Source: Aselliscus stoliczkanus
Lineage: Eukaryota; Chordata; Mammalia; Chiroptera; Hipposideridae
Direction: 5' to 3'
Assembly (NCBI GenBank): GCA_033961575.1
Contig: CM066730.1
Location: 156,639,523 to 156,703,522, forward strand
DNA: 64,000 nt
Shown: piece after piece, positions 9,916 through 19,654 of the stretch
How positions within the stretch are numbered: the first letter of the stretch is position 1
Layout of the letters: the number at the start of each line of letters is the position of its first letter
Translations under genes and position numbers: made by a program
Notes under the pieces: generated by a model
Told to the model about the DNA's origin: nothing
What the model saw: only the letters and a program-made list of their open reading frames with translations
Databases searched by the model: none

Positions 9916-10512
9916 CACCTTTTTAAAATATAAGCTGATCCTGCAGCCTGCCTAACGCCTGCAAGGGTTTCATCGCTGAGGTTCTAAGGCTGAGGTGGAC
10001 GCCCTGCCTCCTGCTCCAGCTTCCTCTTGGCCCGACCCATTCCCTGTCCCCAGATACACAGGCCTGCTTCGGGGTACACAAGGATCCCCGCTTCATCACC
10101 TCAAGGCCTCAACGCTAAGCATTTCCTCTGCATAGAATGCTACATGCATGCGTGTACACATGCGCGCACACACACACACACATGCATACACACACACACA
10201 CACTCAAACTCATTCTTCTTCACCAGGCTGACTCCCATTCAAATCTCAACTCAAATGCCATTTCCTTGGCCTGGGCCCCTCACCCCCACTAACCACATCA
10301 AGCCCCGATGCTCTCTCAACACTGCACAATTCTCTCTGAGCACATCTCATAGCCTATGCCTAAATATTCATTTGTGTGATTATTTGACCAATACCTGTTG
10401 CCCCCCTCTAGGCTAAAACTCCAGGGGGCAGAGCCTTCACTTCTTTTGTGCCTGGAATAGTGGCTGCCACCCATTATTTGATGGGTGCATGAATGAGTAA
10501 ACAAATGAATGA
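9916..10512 (+). repeat. L2 LINE 3' half relic with an internal CA repeat
   Basis: Starts with TTTTTAAAATATAAGCTGAT, continues 'ctgctccagcttcctcttggcccg' and 'aacgctaagcatttcctctgca', then a CA-rich microsatellite (10141-10203, including a CATGCGCGCAC core). It resumes with 'ctcccattcaaatctcaactcaaatgcca', 'attcatttgtgtgattatttgacc' and 'ccccctctaggctaaaactcc', ending in a GAATGAGTAAACAAATGAAT tail. The microsatellite splits an otherwise collinear L2. Confidence 0.75.
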
Positions 10513-10815
10513 GAGGCATGGTTGAAAGGCGGCCGGGGGGTGGAGGGGCTGTGAAGGAACCTCAGGTGGTTCCCTGCAGCTGGAGCCTGGATGCAGCGGG
10601 GAGACACAGGAGGTTGAGGTCTGTCCTTTGTTGCGGGGGGTGGGTGGGCATTCTTCCCACCCTCTTGCCTGCCCTTTAACCCTGGAGGGCTCAACACAGT
10701 GGGCTCAACACAGTGGGGAGAAGGGACAACAGACAGGAACTAGCCCAGCTGCCTCAAAGAGGCCAGCAGCTGAGCTAGAAAAAGCTACCACCAACCACCC
10801 AAATCTGTCCCCAAC
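10513..10815. other. Unique sequence with a small tandem duplication
   Basis: No gene recognised. GGCTCAACACAGTGG occurs twice in direct succession at about 10688-10717. Confidence 0.6.
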
Positions 10816-11000
10816 CTGCAGGGCTGAGCACTGTGCTAATTAAACTGGGTTTGCTAATCCAGGCTCTGGAGGGGTAGGCTCCAGGCACTCCAGATGGGCC
10901 TTATTTGTCAATTTGAAAACTAATCTCTGACTATTTAAACAGCAGTTTATCTGGGCCCAGAGCAGGATTAGCGTTTGGCACCTGGGCTGGAGACGGTGGA
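10816..11000. promoter_or_regulatory. Candidate conserved non-coding element
   Basis: A repeat-free AT-rich island holds GTGCTAATTAAACTGGGTTT, GCTAATCCAGG (a bicoid/OTX-type TAATCC core), 'ttatttgtcaatttgaaaactaatc', 'tgactatttaaacagcagttt' and 'gcaggattagcg'. The density of TAAT and TAATCC cores between GC-rich flanks suggests a developmental enhancer. Inference only. Confidence 0.4.
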
Positions 11001-11358
11001 CAGCCTCCCCAGGTGCCAGGGAAGGATTTGAGGGTGAGTTTCCATCCAGGAAGAGGAAGAGCCCAGACTGCCCCAGCCCCTGGTCTGGCAGCAGCTTGTT
11101 GGGCAGAGCGCCCCTCCCTCCTGTCCCTGTGAGCTGGTGATTGTCTCTACCCTCACCTGGGTAGGTAGGGAGGGGGAGGGGAGGTCCCTTGACTATTCCT
11201 TGGGATCTCTTGCCCATGACTCTCAGGCCCTTGAAAGCAGGTCATAAAGGTCAGATGGTCACCTGGAAACAGGCAGATGTGCAAAATGATGGACTGGCCT
11301 CTTATATGCGGCTCTCAGTTGGGGTGTCAGCCTTGCTGGCCTCCACCTCTGAAATTCA
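11001..11358. other. Unique non-coding sequence
   Basis: Nothing recognised. The antisense frame 10840-11217 spans the AT-rich island and shows no domain. Confidence 0.5.
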
Positions 11359-11359
11359 T

Positions 11360-11510
11360 CAAAACTTACCACAGAGCCGCAATCATGTGCCAAGCACTGA
11401 ACTAGGCCCTGAGAGTCCGGGGGTGATCAAGACTAACATGGTTCCTCCCCTTTGGGGGTCTCAGTCTTGTAGAGGAGGAACAGTACAGACTGCTTTGTGA
11501 GCACGTAACG
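11360..11510 (-). repeat. L2 LINE 3' end relic, antisense
   Basis: Reversed L2 3' end: 'catgtgccaagcactgaactaggccctg', 'ggggtgatcaagactaacatgg', 'tttgggggtctcagtcttgtagaggag'. Confidence 0.65.
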
Positions 11511-11534
11511 GGACCCCACTGACCTGGGAAAAAA

Positions 11535-11681
11535 TCTAATGGTCAGTCCTCGGGCCTCATCTGACCTCTCTGCAGCATTGGACCTAGTCAATCACTCCTC
11601 CATTCCCCTAAAAATCTTCTCTGCTTACTTCTGGCACATCACTCTCACCCAGTTTCCCCCTATCTGGTCACCCCCACCTCT
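11535..11681 (+). pseudogene. L2 ORF2 reverse-transcriptase fragment (dead)
   Basis: The plus frame through about 11558-11605 reads DLSAALDLVNHSS, which corresponds to the L2 reverse-transcriptase motif of the form LLDLSAAFDTVDHSLLL. The reading frame is lost shortly after, and the element is interrupted at 11681 by an LTR. It continues at 12114. Confidence 0.75.
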
Positions 11682-12113
11682 GTGCCTAACGCCTGCAGTG
11701 GATTGGATGGTGGTCCCCCAAAAGATGCATCCACATCCCAGAACCTGTGAATGTGACCTTATTTGAAACAGGGGTCTTTGCAGAGGTAATTAAATTAAGG
11801 ATCTCAGGATGAGATCATCCTGGATTACCTAGTGGGTCCTAAATCCAATGACAAGTGTCCTTAGAAGAGAAGACGTGGGGGAAAGTAGAGGAGAGGCCAT
11901 GTGACGATGGAAGCTGAGACAGGAGTGATGCCATCACAAGCCAAGGAACACCTGAGCCCCTAGAAGCTGGAAGACGCAGGAAGGAATCTCCCCGAGACCC
12001 TTTGGAAGGAGCACAGCCCTCAGACTCGGGGCCTCTAGCACTGTGAGAGAACGTCTCTGTTGTAAGCCACCCAGTTTGTGGTCATTTGTTATGACAGCTC
12101 TAGGAAATGAATA
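11682..12113 (+). mobile_element. Solo LTR-like insertion with 5-bp target duplication
   Basis: Body text: 'gtccccc-aaaagatgcatcc', GAACCTGTGAATGTGACCTT, 'gtccttagaagagaag', 'gccatgtgacgatggaagc' and 'gtaagccacccagtttgtgg', ending 'ctctaggaaatgaata'. This is a recognisable old mammalian LTR-type family resembling MaLR. CCTCT flanks it at 11677-11681 and 12114-12118, the 5-bp duplication expected of LTR integration. It sits inside an L2 that resumes on the far side, so the L2 is older. Confidence 0.75.
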
Positions 12114-13069
12114 CCTCTAAATGCTGGTGGCTCCCAGGACGCAGACCTTGGACCTCTCCTCGCCCCTCTCCACCTTCATGGATCTCACCCTCACTGATTT
12201 CTCTCCATCTCACCCACTGACATGGCCCTAGATGCCTGCTATGAACTCAGGATGCCTAAATGTGTATGTTCAGCCCTAACCCCATTTCTAAACTTCAAAC
12301 TCATGTGTGGAAACTGGACTTCTCTGTTTGCTGGAGAGTCATCCCAAATTTTATATATCCTCAGTGAGACTAGGGCTTCCCTCCAAACCCATCTCCCTGA
12401 GTTCTCCACATCTCAGTAAGCATTACCCAGCTGCTCAGATTACCCAGAACCATTGCCTGCTTTCTTTCACATCCCATATCCAGTTCATGGGCAAATCCTG
12501 TTTGGCTCTACCTTGAAACTCTATCCAGAATCCAACCCCTGCCCCTATTGTGACAGCTGGGGTCCCAGCTCCAGCACCCATCATGTCTGCCAGACCACTG
12601 GCATGGTTGCTGCCAGTCTCCCTGCTTCCATGCTCTGCCACCCACATCCACTGTCCACACAGCAGCCAGGGGGAGAAGTGGGCAGCAAAAATGGAAATCA
12701 AGTCCTGTCACCCTCTACTTCTCACTGGAAGCCCTCGATGACTTCTCATTGCAAAGCCAACTAAAATTTGAAGTCCCTACCAGGACCTAAAAGGCCCTCC
12801 CCGACCTGCACCCCTGTCTACACTGGTGACCTTACCTCCTGCCCCTCCCCCTCACACAGGCTCTCCAAACCCTCCCTGTGCTCCTCGCAGCCACTCCCTC
12901 TGCCTGGAACTGTCCACCCTTAGGTCTCCGCATGGCTCATTCCTTTATTTTATTCAATTTTGTGCTCAGATGTAACCTTTTCAGCAAGGCGTTTTCTGAC
13001 CATGCAATCTGAAATTTCTCATCCTCTTCCCTAGGCATCCTTCACCCTGTGCCTTGTTTCATTTTCCTT

Positions 13070-13116
<47 letters not shown>

Positions 13117-13240
13117 CTCCCCACCCACCTCTGCTCCCAGGGATAATATAAGCTCCAGTTGGTCTCATTCACCACTGGCCTCTCTAGAAAAGTGGCGGCT
13201 GGCATCTATAGAGGCTCAATACATATTTGTTGAAGGCAGA
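12114..13240 (+). repeat. L2 LINE relic, continuation to the 3' end
   Basis: Resumes with CCTCTAAATGCTGG and 'ccttggacctctcctc', which in L2 follow the reverse-transcriptase region directly. Later landmarks are 'tttggctctaccttgaaactctatccagaatcc', 'cacacagcagccagggg', 'aaaggccctccccgacctg', 'ctctgcctggaactgtccacc' and the end 'ggctcaatacatatttgttga' at 13214-13234. A (TG)n microsatellite (13072-13114) sits inside. Several stops and frameshifts leave no usable ORF. Confidence 0.85.
13072..13114. repeat. (TG)n microsatellite, about 21 units
   Basis: A near-pure TG dinucleotide run within the L2 3' region. Confidence 0.98.
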
Positions 13241-13249
13241 TTAAAAAAA

Positions 13250-13425
13250 AAAAAGATTTCCCTGAGAAAAGTGATATTAAAGCTGAGGCCTGAAAAATGA
13301 AAAAGAGATAGCAAGGCAAAGGGGGAGGGTAGGGAGAGCTTTCCACGCAGATGGAACAGCATGTGCAAAGGTCCTGATGCAGAAGCTGCTGGCACTTTCT
13401 GGAAACAGAGCAGGCCGGGAAAACA
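13250..13425 (-). repeat. L2 LINE relic, antisense
   Basis: Immediately after the plus-strand L2 tail and an A12 run comes reversed L2 text: 'gctgaggcctgaaaaatgaa', 'gagctttccacgcagatggaacagcatgtgcaaaggtcctgatgcag'. Two L2 relics therefore face each other at their 3' sides across about 15 bp. Confidence 0.75.
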
Positions 13426-13509
13426 TGGTGCCCACCCCCACTTAATCGGGACTCAGCCTTGTGGCCTGCCAGCCTCCTGTGCTGCCCAGGAGGCAGCCCT
13501 AAGTCTGGA

Positions 13510-13635
13510 ATTTCCTCTCTGCTGAGGCAACTCGAGTGGTAGACAGACCACTGGATTGAAGTCCAGAGACCTCACTCCCTTCATGTGTGACCTTGCCTCT
13601 CCCTGTTTATGCAGTGAAGAGTAGAGGCGTCCAGC
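13510..13635 (+). repeat. MIR SINE fragment
   Basis: 'gagtggtagacagaccactggattgaagtccagagacctc' followed by TGTGTGACCTTGCCTCTCCC matches the MIR 5' half and core; the 3' half is missing. Confidence 0.65.
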
Positions 13636-13724
13636 CCAGTCAAGTTCTACGCTCTTTCCCCAGAGGACAGAGGCACTCCCATTACCCAGGGCTGGCTATC
13701 CAAGCTGAATCTCTGCAAACCCAC

Positions 13725-14066
13725 CGTCGTTTGGCATCTTTTATTATGAATAACAGAAACCCCAACTGAAACTGGCTTAAACATACAGAGAATACATTGG
13801 TTCATGTGGCTGAATGGTTCAATCTGATTTATAAAGTTTCAAGTACGGTTTGATCAAGGTCTCAAACAATTTTTCTCTCTCTCTCTCCCTCCCCGCTTCT
13901 CTCTCCCTCTCTCCTTCTCTCTCTCTACCTCCCTCTCCCATCCCACTCCTCTTTCTTTATGTGTATTTATCGCTCTCTAGTCCTGCTTTCTCACTGGTAA
14001 CTCTCCTCCCAGGCCTCCTGTCCTTTCAAGATGGCTATATTAATCCTAACTCCTATGTCCTCCCAG
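13725..14066. repeat. Old interspersed repeat of unassigned family with a CT-rich core
   Basis: Features are 'tattatgaataacagaaacccc', 'gaaactggcttaaacatacag', 'attggttcatgtggctg', 'ctcaaacaa', then a CT-rich tract at 13871-13975, then 'tcctgctttctcactgg' and 'agatggctatattaatcc'. The order is that of a familiar mammalian medium-reiteration repeat, but I cannot name the family with confidence. The CT tract gives long serine/leucine open frames that are not genes. Confidence 0.5.
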
Positions 14067-14190
14067 ATACTAAAGGAAATGTGGCCAGAGAAGAAAGTAC
14101 AAGATGGGGAGGGCTGAGGGTAGACAGGATTAGATCATGCAGGACTCCAACCTGAGGGCAAAGAGAGCAGGAGGTTGACAATAACCTGAC
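14067..14190 (-). repeat. Short antisense L2 fragment
   Basis: 'ggattagatcatgcaggactcc' matches the reversed L2 text 'ggccagatcatgtagggcc', followed by 'agagagcaggaggttga'. Short and diverged. Confidence 0.4.
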
Positions 14191-14521
14191 TAGGCCGAGT
14201 TTCCCAAGGCCAGCATCACCATAGACCCAGGTTGACCCTGCCCCCCACCCCCACCCCTGTCACCCAGCTGCAGCCCTCACTTGCAGGTTTCTCCTCTGCC
14301 CCATGGGTCTACCCAGACCTCTGAGGGCTCTGAAGTGAGGGAATCTCAGGGAAAAGAGAAGCACGTATAACAGGGTGGAGAGGCACGTGGGAGCCAAACA
14401 CCAGCGCTTTGGGGAAGGAGAGGCTCGCTCTCTGTGACAGATTCAGATAGCAAGAAACGCCTCCCATGTGGGTGTGTAAGTCCCCTCCCCAGGCATCTGA
14501 GTGAGTTCTGTGATGGATTTG
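14191..14521. other. Unique non-coding sequence
   Basis: Nothing recognised. Positions 14240-14260 are a C-rich run. Confidence 0.5.
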
Positions 14522-14709
14522 ATCAACAGACTACATTGAAATTCAATCTTTTTTTTTTTTTAGCTGAGCCATCCTGTCACCTGTTGGCAGCTCAACGGCA
14601 ACTCAGCTCAGGCTGGCCTCGAACCGCTGTTGCCCAGAGCTCAGCTTGCACTCTTGAGCGAGCTCTTAACCAACTGAGCTATTCGGCCGGCCCTCAACAG
14701 ACTACACTG
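14522..14709 (-). mobile_element. tRNA-derived bat SINE with target-site duplication
   Basis: Read on the minus strand, the element starts GGGCCGGCCGAATAGCTCAG. It has an A-box-like TAGCTCAGTTGG and a B-box-like GGTTCGAGGCC, the two halves of an RNA polymerase III promoter inherited from a tRNA. It ends in a poly(A) (T-run at 14550-14561 on plus). TCAACAGACTACAYTG occurs at 14522-14537 and again just after the element at about 14694-14709, a target duplication from L1-driven insertion. The GGCCGGCC head is characteristic of SINEs I associate with yinpterochiropteran bats. Confidence 0.88.
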
Positions 14710-14779
14710 GACATTTCCAGGCCCACGCCCTATGCAGCTTCCACTTCCTGCCTCCTAGAACACTCGCTCTGGGGGCCCT

Positions 14780-15127
14780 GAGCTGCTGCTACTTAAGAAA
14801 TCCATCTGCCCAGCTTGGAGAGACCACATAGGGAGCCCCTGAGATTATAGGGGCAGGAAGGCAGTCCAATTGGGCCCATTGAGGCACCGGGCACATGAGA
14901 AAAGCCATTGTGGACCCTCCAGACCAGTCCAACAATCCGCTGAACACCACCAAGGGACCCCAGTCAATGCCACGTGGAGAAAAAGAACCACCCAGCCGAG
15001 CCTTGCCTGAATGCCTCACTCACAGATGGTGAGATAGTTTATAAATAAACAAATAAATAAATAAATAAACAGTACCTGTTTTAAGCCACTTTGTGAAAAT
15101 CTTTTTGCCCAGAAATAAGTAGCCAGA
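14780..15127 (+). repeat. LTR-like relic
   Basis: 'tggagagaccacatagggagcccc', 'ccattgtggaccctccagacc', 'aatgccacgtgga', 'gccgagccttgcctgaatgcc', then an AAATAAATAAATAAAT run (15036-15069) and 'cctgttttaagccacttt'. This layout is seen in old mammalian LTR-type repeats ending in 'ttttaagccactaag'. The polyadenylation-like AATAAA run is part of it. Confidence 0.6.
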
Positions 15128-15134
15128 ACAGCCC

Positions 15135-15302
15135 ACTAGCTTGGTGAGTTGGGGGGGATGACAATCATCTATAGAGTGAGGAGAATAAGAATGACTACGT
15201 CATAGGTTCATGATAATGATGAAACAGGTGATGAAAGTAAAGCAATTAGTGTGGTGTCTGACACAGGGTTAGTATCTGGCAAACTGTACTGTTATTAGCT
15301 TA
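15135..15302 (+). repeat. MIR SINE 3' half relic
   Basis: 'tctatagagtgaggagaataag', 'tacgtcataggttcatgat', 'gaagtaaagcaattagtgtggtgtctgacacagggttag' and 'actgttattag' match the MIR 3' half. Confidence 0.65.
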
Positions 15303-15392
15303 AATACTGGTTCTATTATTAAAGGGTGCAGGGACAGAACTACCAGCAAGAACAGACTGTAAGTGTGGATTAACTTGGTGGTCTTGCTCCAG

Positions 15393-15655
15393 TGGTGTCA
15401 TCTGCACAGTGGGTGAGAACACAGGCTCTGGAAACAAAGTGCCTGGGTTTGCATCCTGGCTTTTCCACCTCTTAGCTGTGTTATCTTTAGCAAGTTCTTA
15501 ACCTCTCTGGGCTTTGGTTTCTTCACTGGTTAATAAGGATAACTGTACTTATGTTATAGGATGGCTGGGAGGATAAAATGATTTATTACATGTAGAACAC
15601 TGCCTGACACTAGTAAGGATTCTACAAATGTCAACTGTTATTATTTTTAATTATT
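15393..15655 (+). repeat. MIR SINE relic, nearly full length
   Basis: 'gtgagaacacaggctctggaa', 'gcctgggtttgcatcctggc', 'cacctcttagctgtgttatc', 'ttcttaacctctctgggc', 'ttataggatggctgggaggataaaatgattta', 'cactgcctgacactagtaagg' and a 'ctgttattatt' end, all in forward order. Confidence 0.9.
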
Positions 15656-16270
15656 TTCCTTATCTGAGATGGAGATAGCCCTGGACTCACAGACTAGAGG
15701 AAGGAAAGAATAACCACCATGAGAAAAGCAAAAGGATCTCGTCTTTAAGAATCTGATCATTCCATTGCCCCAAGTTGACGTGCCAAGAGCTTGTCTGGGT
15801 AAAGGGGACCTCCTGGGACTCTGGGGTGCAGACCCTCAGAGGCTCTACATAGGGGCAGAAGCCCAAGGTCGTACCGTTTAAACAAGCCAAGTTGAGAATT
15901 TGGAGGCGTCCTCCTGAGCTCTTAAAATATGGTGGAGGCTGACACCAGTTGTGATGCCTAAGGGGACCTTTTTTTTTTATAACTACCCTGACCTGCATCG
16001 TGGGTGATGATGCAGAGAGAACGCATGTCTATCAAGCAGCTATAGTGGATACTGAGGTGTGCCGCCCAGATTCTACCTTCAAAAAAAGAGAAACTCATTC
16101 CCCCGACTGCCTGGAGTGTTGGCAACTGACAGCTCACGGCTGAGTCCCTCTCCAAGGATTGGCCTCAGCCAGAGACAGCTACCAGGCCTAAGGTTAAGTC
16201 CTCTCCTGGAAGGCAGCCCACATCCAGTGAGATATAAAGGTCCAGCCCCTTAGCTACAGGCAGGACAACT
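15656..16270. other. Unique non-coding sequence
   Basis: No recognised repeat or gene. An A/T run lies at 15969-15978. Confidence 0.5.
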
Positions 16271-16271
16271 C

Positions 16272-16398
16272 TGAAAGGTAGGATGACCCACATGGCCGAG
16301 TTGGCCCAGGACTTTTTCAGTTTTAGAAAGAAAACCCTGCATCCCAGGAATCCTCTAGAACCCAGGCAAACGGGGTCAGTTGGTCCGTCCTGCCCCAG
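16272..16398. mobile_element. Short hAT-type DNA transposon relic
   Basis: Near-palindromic ends (GGTAGGATGACC near 16277 and GGTCCGTCCTG near 16382) enclose 'ggcccaggactttttcagtttta', 'aaaaccctgcatcccaggaatcctc' and 'cccaggcaaacggggtc'. This resembles a small mammalian hAT family whose consensus reads 'gtgaccat..gtcccg' to 'gggacggttggtcaccct'. No coding capacity. Confidence 0.6.
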
Positions 16399-16560
16399 AG
16401 CTCCTCATCAGCCTTTGCTGCAACTTCTTCCTCTGCCCAGCTTCCCCCCATCCCCCACAACCCCCAATAAACTTCCTGTGTGCAACTCCCCATCTCAGAG
16501 TGTGTGTCCCTGGGAATCCGCCCCCAGCGAGCACATCCCCTGTGACAGGCAGCACCCTGG
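16399..16560. other. Unique non-coding sequence
   Basis: C-rich DNA, with no feature recognised. Confidence 0.5.
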
Positions 16561-16561
16561 C

Positions 16562-16712
16562 ATGTGTGCCTTGCCCTGTGCGGTCCTCATCCACAGCCCT
16601 GGAGGTGGGCATTGCTGTCCCTGGAGAAAACAGAGGCTCAAAGATGCAAAGTAACTTGTTCAAGTGGACACGGCAAGCTCAAACCCTTGCCACTGCCACA
16701 CAATAGCTCCAA
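16562..16712 (-). repeat. MIR SINE fragment
   Basis: 'gaggtgggcattgctgtccctggagaaaacagaggctcaaag', 'gtaacttgttcaagtggacacggcaagctcaaaccc' match the reversed MIR core. Confidence 0.7.
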
Positions 16713-17180
16713 TGTCTTTGCAATCTAATTTGATTTCTCTCTACAGTTCTCTAATTGTGCCTGATATGTTTTGAAAAGAAATCAAATCACATCGGGGATG
16801 ACATTCCTTTCTTTTGGCCCCTTTGGCAAGGACAGGCAAGGAAAAATGAGAAGACGCACCTGGCAGTCAGAAGAGAGTCATGTGTCTACCTGGTGTCGCC
16901 TGCAGGGGGCAGGAGGCCAGGGAAGAGCAGCTGCCGGCTGGTGACCGACTCCGCTTACTTGCAAGGCTCCTGTAAACTCAGATCCTTCTCCATTGCCTCC
17001 TGAATTGTGCTCCTTTCTTTGAAGAGAAGATGATGCCCTCAGCCTTCAACCATAAATAAACTGCCTGCTTTTCAATTTCTCTAAGAGGCAGCTGCCCTCA
17101 CAACTAGAAATAGTTGCCGCCTGCCCGTGGACTGTCCTTGCGCTTGCCCTCACGTAATTGTCTAGTTCTCGTCTCCCTTG
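16713..17180. other. Repeat-free sequence, possibly regulatory
   Basis: AT-rich patches ('caatctaatttgatttctc', 'ctctaattgtgcctgatatg', 'gaaatcaaatcacatcgg') alternate with a GC-rich part holding CTGCAGGGGGCAGGAGG at about 16901-16917, which loosely resembles a CTCF core. No gene recognised. Confidence 0.35.
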
Positions 17181-17194
17181 AAGATCTTGCTCTC

Positions 17195-17432
17195 AGGGGG
17201 AGAGTGCTTCCATCTCTTCCCCTCTCCTCTCATCCCTTCTCCCTCCTCCTCCTCCTCCCCTTGCCCCTCTACTAACCCCATCTTCCTGCCTCCCTTTGCT
17301 CCCTTCCCCTCCTCCCTACCCTCTCTTCCAATCTTCCCATTCACCCCCACTGCTCTCCCTTTCTCCGCCCCTTCTCTCTTTCCTCCTCTCTTCTTCCCTC
17401 CCCTCTTGGTTCATGCCTTTCCTTCCTTCCTG
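17195..17432. repeat. CT-rich low-complexity tract
   Basis: Almost pure C/T for over 200 bases without a fixed period. The overlapping open frames rich in proline, serine and phenylalanine reflect this composition only. Confidence 0.85.
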
Positions 17433-17464
17433 GATCTGTATTATCCAAGGCCATGGCACCCTGG

Positions 17465-17655
17465 AAAGACGTGAAGCTTACAAGTCAAACACATCAGGCC
17501 CAAACCCCAGCTCTGATGCTAAGCTTCCATTTCCTCACCTGCAAAGTGGGACAAATGAGACTGCTTCTCAGGGTTGTTGTGGAAATCCAATGCGATCATG
17601 TTAGTGTGAGCGCCTGCCTTAGGATGTGGCACACGGGAGGTGCATCATCTATTTT
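17465..17655 (+). repeat. MIR SINE relic
   Basis: 'agtcaaacacatcaggcccaaaccccagctctgatgc', 'catttcctcacctgcaaagtgggacaaatgag', 'tctcagggttgttgtggaaatccaatgcgatcatg', 'aggatgtggcacacgggagg'. Confidence 0.75.
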
Positions 17656-17899
17656 CATTCCAGCCTCCGCAAGGGACATAACACAGATTGGAGTTTCCCC
17701 TGAGAGGGAGAAAGAGATGGATGAGGGGGATGACCCAGAAAGCCCCCATCTTCTCATTAGCACTTTGCAATTTGCTGAGAGTGAGGCCGCCCCCAGGACT
17801 CATTGCCACCCCCTCCCAGTACCCCCCAACCCTCTCCTGCCGTTGAGAGCTACGTCTGGCACGGGTTCCTCTAACACAAGCCATCAAAGTGCCACCAGA
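17656..17899. other. Unique non-coding sequence
   Basis: Nothing recognised. The 183-codon frame 17453-18004 crosses the MIR and the AT-rich island and is not gene-like. Confidence 0.5.
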
Positions 17900-18085
17900 C
17901 CATCTGGTCTGCCCACATCCTCACATGGGATTTATTACCTATTCCCTTCCATTAGCATAAATAATATGGAGCTTGGGTTTCATGATGGTTTACATAATAA
18001 ATAAAACAGGTCAATTGCCCACAAAACTAGTCTCTGTGAACAGTAACAGATTTAATTAGATTTATTTTACCCTGGGTTTTCTGGA
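17900..18085. promoter_or_regulatory. Candidate conserved non-coding element (AT-rich)
   Basis: 'ggatttattacctattccc', 'ccattagcataaataatatgg', 'ggtttacataataaataaaacagg', 'gtcaattgccc' and 'cagatttaattagattta' form a repeat-free AT-rich block with several TAAT and TTTATTA (HOX/CDX-like) cores. Inference from composition. Confidence 0.4.
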
Positions 18086-18200
18086 GTGAGGCGGATGTCT
18101 CTCGTGCCAAGGATAAACTTTCCCATAAACTTCTACTTCTGGGAAGGCAGCTCCCCATCCTCCAAAGAGACAAGAGGAAGGAGGGAAGATAGGGGAAGCT

Positions 18201-18204
<4 letters not shown>

Positions 18205-18257
<53 letters not shown>
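18205..18257. repeat. (GA)n microsatellite, about 26 units
   Basis: Pure AG dinucleotide run. Flanked by purine-rich DNA to 18300. Confidence 0.98.
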
Positions 18258-18260
<3 letters not shown>

Positions 18261-18387
18261 AGGAAAAGGACAGGAGGGGGTGGGGGGAAGAAGACAGAGT
18301 GTGGCCCTGTGTCACCCTTCACCTTCCACAGGTCATCTGCCCCCTCCCCCTGCCTCCATGCCTCCTTGAACTGCCTCCTTGAACTGG

Positions 18388-18756
18388 ACTGAATGTTTGT
18401 TTCCCCCTAAAATTTATATATTGAAGCTCTGCCCCACAATGTGATAGTGCTTGAAGACAGGGCCTTTGGGAGGTAAAAGGGTTAGATTAGGTCATGAGGG
18501 TGGGGCCCTCGTGATGGGATTAGTGGCCTTATAAGAAGATGAAGAGAGAGCTCAATCTCTCCATGCTCATGCACCAAGGAAAAGCCATGTGAGGACACAG
18601 TGAGAAGGCGGCCATCTACAAGCCAGGAAGAAAACTAAATCCACTGGCACCTTGATCCTGAACTTCCCAGTTTCCAGAGCTGTGAAAATAGACTTCTGTT
18701 GTTTAAGCCCCCCAGTGTGTGGCATGTGCTAAGGCCGCCTGAGCTGACTAGGACAC
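18388..18756 (+). mobile_element. MLT1-type ERVL-MaLR solo LTR relic
   Basis: Body landmarks appear in order: 'tgaatgtttgtttccccctaaaatttatatattgaagc', GGGCCTTTGGGAGGTAAAAG, 'ttaggtcatgagggtggggccctc', 'gggattagtggccttata', 'ccatgtgaggacacagtgagaaggcggccatctac', 'ccttgatcctgaacttcccag' and 'gttgtttaagccccccagtgtg', with the terminal 'tgactaggaca'. No internal retroviral genes adjoin. Confidence 0.92.
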
Positions 18757-18794
18757 TGCCCAGCTCCCTCGGACCACACACAGCTGAGTGACGC

Positions 18795-19322
18795 ACTCTC
18801 CAGCTCAGAATCCTTGATTGGCTTCCCATTGCCACAGAGCAAGCCCAGCCCCTTAGCAGGACCCTCTCTCCCCTTTATTTGCTTTTATCTTGGCCTCATC
18901 GCTCACGATTCCTCCCCACAGCCAGTCCCCAGGTGGACCCTCCAGGCACACACGTCCACCTGAAGTTACTGAATGCTCTTTCCTCTCGCAGGTCCCCACA
19001 CCTTTGCTTGGGCTGTTTCCTCTATCTGGAACATCCCCCCTGCAGGCCCTTTCTGCCTTTATCAGTCATCCTTCAAAGCTCAAAGCCTGGCCTTCCCTGC
19101 CAAGGCTCACCTCTCCCCCTCCCCCTCCCCTTCTCTCGCTCCAGGCTGGCCCCTGTGCCTACCCTCTGTGCTGTCAGGGCGCCTTCTGACCTACTGACTC
19201 TGATCATCTGATATCTCTGCATATGTGTTCCTCGTGCAGACTGGAAGCTCTCTGAAGGCAGTAAGCATGGGGTTCACTGCTTAATCTCCTGGGTCTAAGA
19301 GAACAGTGTGTGGCCCACAGAT
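18795..19322 (+). repeat. L2 LINE 3' half relic
   Basis: 'gaatccttgattggcttcccattgcc', 'gtgc..ctcgcaggtccccacacctttgc', 'ctgtttcctctatctggaacatcc', 'tcaaagctcaaagcctggcc', 'gtgcagactggaagctctctgaaggcag' and 'gaacagtgtgtggcccaca' follow L2 order to near its end. Confidence 0.8.
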
Positions 19323-19654
19323 TCACTCTTCATCCAGAGCGCCTCGCAGCTCCTGACATGCAATGGTTTTTCAGTCCATGTGCAGAAAAGAAATGATTCT
19401 CTCAAGGATTCTGACCTTCCTTGATCTCTGCCCCAACAGTGTCTCCACAGTCATTGAGTGACTGCTTAAGACAAAATCTGATTGAACATGAAGAGGGTTG
19501 GCAACTGCCCTGCTAGGTGTGGACATCTGTGAGGTTAGCTGTGTAGCATCTTTTGGTAACAGGCTCCTGGTTTTCCTTCCACTCTCAGTCCACTGGTTTG
19601 GGTGACAACACCTCCAGGTCCCAGGAGTAGGTGTGTCAGTCAGTTGAGTCACCA
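19323..19654. other. Unique non-coding sequence
   Basis: Nothing recognised. Confidence 0.45.

Noticed and set aside
11682..12113. LTR pairs as evidence for a full endogenous retrovirus
   Set aside because: This LTR, the MLT1-type one at 18.4 kb and the other LTR-like relics are solitary, of different families or orientations, with no internal gag, pol or env sequence between them.
14538..14693. tRNA gene (minus strand)
   Set aside because: A- and B-box-like segments are present, but the sequence cannot fold as a complete tRNA, continues into a non-tRNA body with a poly(A) tail, and has a target duplication; it is a SINE.
17453..18004. 183-codon plus-strand open frame
   Set aside because: It traverses a MIR and an AT-rich non-coding island; no recognisable domain.
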